Part shown: piece after piece, positions 63,122 through 64,000 of the stretch
How the letters are laid out: every line of letters begins with the position of its first letter
Numbering within the stretch: the first letter of the stretch is position 1
Assembly (NCBI RefSeq): GCF_007559335.1
Contig: NZ_VMBG01000001.1
Location: 310,001-374,000 of the forward strand
Direction of reading: 5' to 3'
Source of the DNA: Rariglobus hedericola
GTDB taxonomy: Bacteria > Verrucomicrobiota > Verrucomicrobiia > Opitutales > Opitutaceae
DNA: 64,000 bases
Program-made: the position numbers and the translations under genes
The notes under the pieces: generated by a model
The model's database searches: none
What the model was told of the DNA's origin: nothing
What the model saw: only the letters and a program-made list of their open reading frames with translations

Positions 63122-63739
63122 ATGAAATACCGTTCCACCTCGATTTCCTTTCTTCGAATCGCCGCTGTTTGCGCCGCGCTTTTTACGGGCTCGAATGCCT
63201 TCGCCGTGATTCTGGTAAACCTGACGTTTGATCAAAACAGCGTGCAGCTCGGGACGACTGGCACCTTTACCATTTCGGGCAGTGCCACGAGCGGCGGCAG
63301 CACCAGCAGTAATGGTTGGCAGACCTACAGCAACGGTGCTCCTGGAAATTTGGTCCAATGGCTTAACGTATTCGTGGTCACGGAAAGCCTGCCCGTAGGT
63401 GTTACCATCGGCAGCCAGACGTTCAACCCGAGTATGGTGGGGAGCAACCTCGTCAACCTCGGCGGTTCAAATAATTTTCGTCTCGCGAGTCCGAGCACCA
63501 ACTATGGATTTTCGGACGTGTTGCAGATTGGCAATGGCACGACCGACCAGATCTCCGGCACTTTTATCCTGAGCGGCAGTGAGACGGGTATCGATTCGCT
63601 CACCGTGGCCGATTTCAATATGAACATCGGCAACGTGACCGTGACTGCCTCGGCCGTGCCCGAGCCCGCCACGTATGGCGTTCTGGCAGGCGCTGCCGTT
63701 CTCGGACTCGCGTGCATCCGTCGTCGTCGGACCGCTTGA
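63122..63739 (+). CDS. PEP-CTERM protein
   Basis: The 205-residue secreted protein has a signal peptide (IAAVCAALFTGSNAFAVI), a beta-rich body rich in Ser, Thr, Asn and Gly, and a PEP-CTERM tail: VPEPATYGVLAGAAVLGLACIRRRR. It lies downstream of the LytS/LytR-like pair. The domain in between is not recognised. It would be sorted by an exosortase encoded elsewhere. Confidence 0.85.
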   Translation: MKYRSTSISFLRIAAVCAALFTGSNAFAVILVNLTFDQNSVQLGTTGTFTISGSATSGGSTSSNGWQTYSNGAPGNLVQWLNVFVVTESLPVGVTIGSQTFNPSMVGSNLVNLGGSNNFRLASPSTNYGFSDVLQIGNGTTDQISGTFILSGSETGIDSLTVADFNMNIGNVTVTASAVPEPATYGVLAGAAVLGLACIRRRRTA

Positions 63740-63777
63740 GAACTTCGCAGCGTTCCAAGCTAAGAAAGTATCTTGTT

Positions 63778-63804
63778 ATCAACCGCCGCGCGCAGGCGGT
63801 TGAT
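63778..63804. terminator. hairpin after the PEP-CTERM gene
   Basis: ATCAACCGCC and GGCGGTTGAT form a perfect 10-bp stem with a seven-base loop, in the gap between two convergent genes. There is no clear T run, so it may act as a bidirectional terminator or a stability hairpin. Confidence 0.5.
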
Positions 63805-63822
63805 TATCACCTGATCCGTCGG

Positions 63823-63844
63823 AGATTTCAGACAGGTGAAATCT
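63823..63844. terminator. second hairpin in the convergent gap
   Basis: AGATTTCA and TGAAATCT pair over eight bases with a GACAGG loop. It lies close to the stop codon of the minus-strand gene at the window edge. Confidence 0.4.
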
Positions 63845-63853
63845 GGCAGTCGT

Positions 63854-64000
63854 CTATCCTGCTTTCTTGAAGAGACCACTTACGGCGCGCCAAAGACGGT
63901 AGATTTGGAAGCCGCAGGCGCCCGGCAGCGTAGTGCGTTGGGCGAGTTTTTTATTAAGCTGAGTAACTCTAGTTTGGAGCAGGGCGATGGGGTGGGTGGC
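63854..64000 (-). CDS. partial gene truncated by the window end
   Basis: The minus strand carries an open frame of 48 codons from the window edge to a TAG at 63854-63856. The C-terminal residues read LLQTRVTQLNKKLAQRTT and end YRLWRAVSGLFKKAG. I do not recognise the product; the start lies outside the window. The end is supported by the convergent terminator-like hairpins. Confidence 0.5.
   Translation of the reverse strand, partial: ATHPIALLQTRVTQLNKKLAQRTTLPGACGFQIYRLWRAVSGLFKKAG

Overview
The window reads as a chromosomal segment of a Verrucomicrobia bacterium, most likely of the Opitutaceae. This is inferred from the gene content: two PEP-CTERM proteins, GH81-like and GH74-like polysaccharidases, a CobA-HemD fusion, high GC, and many genes with no visible Shine-Dalgarno sequence. 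The segment is dense with coding sequence. I see no rRNA, CRISPR array, transposase, integrase or phage gene, and only one tRNA.

Region by region. 0-3.5 kb: an L,D-transpeptidase diverges from asd with one base between the start codons, then come tRNA-Val(UAC), ilvH and ilvC, closed by strong terminators. 3.6-8 kb: a hypothetical membrane-anchored protein, hemC, a cobA-hemD fusion and a lipoprotein. 8.3-13.5 kb: a DegT-type aminotransferase and trpF converge on an alkylation-repair pair (Ada/AraC/AlkA fusion plus Ogt) and ffh. 13.6-24.5 kb is mainly housekeeping: an AsnC-type regulator with an aminotransferase, der, a DUF4380-like protein, fmt, a LysM protein, parB, a SulP transporter, secG, a LolA-like protein and a HAD phosphatase. 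24.6-29.7 kb: a small tandem ribbon-helix-helix protein, an aspartate aminotransferase, a UPF0173 hydrolase, mgsA, a hybrid histidine kinase and a 45-residue unannotated ORF.

29.8-33.5 kb holds two secreted glycosidases (a clan-A enzyme and a GH81-like endo-1,3-beta-glucanase). 33.5-44.5 kb is mixed: methyltransferases, a YkgJ-type Cys-cluster protein, an LLM flavoenzyme, TerC, a response regulator with a GAF/PAS kinase, an FMN reductase, a PQQ sugar dehydrogenase and glutaminase. 44.6-47.1 kb and 54.3-56.4 kb each contain an ArsR-AHSA1 operon with accessory small genes and a palindrome just upstream of the ArsR start. Between them lie an ABC-F protein, a large GH74-like secreted protein with a tandemly duplicated C-terminal module, a LamG/PEP-CTERM protein and DUF2293 and DUF4256 genes. 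56.5-64 kb: a NUDIX hydrolase, a DASS transporter, a lipoprotein, an RsbRD-type sensor kinase, a LytS/LytR-like two-component pair, a second PEP-CTERM protein and the 3' end of a truncated gene.

Taken together the genes fit a free-living, polysaccharide-degrading, signalling-rich heterotroph. No single large undescribed system stands out. The best leads are the tRNA-Val/ilvHC arrangement, the two parallel ArsR-AHSA1 operons with their palindromes, the tandem RHH protein, the kinase with an enlarged ATP lid, and several small ORFs.
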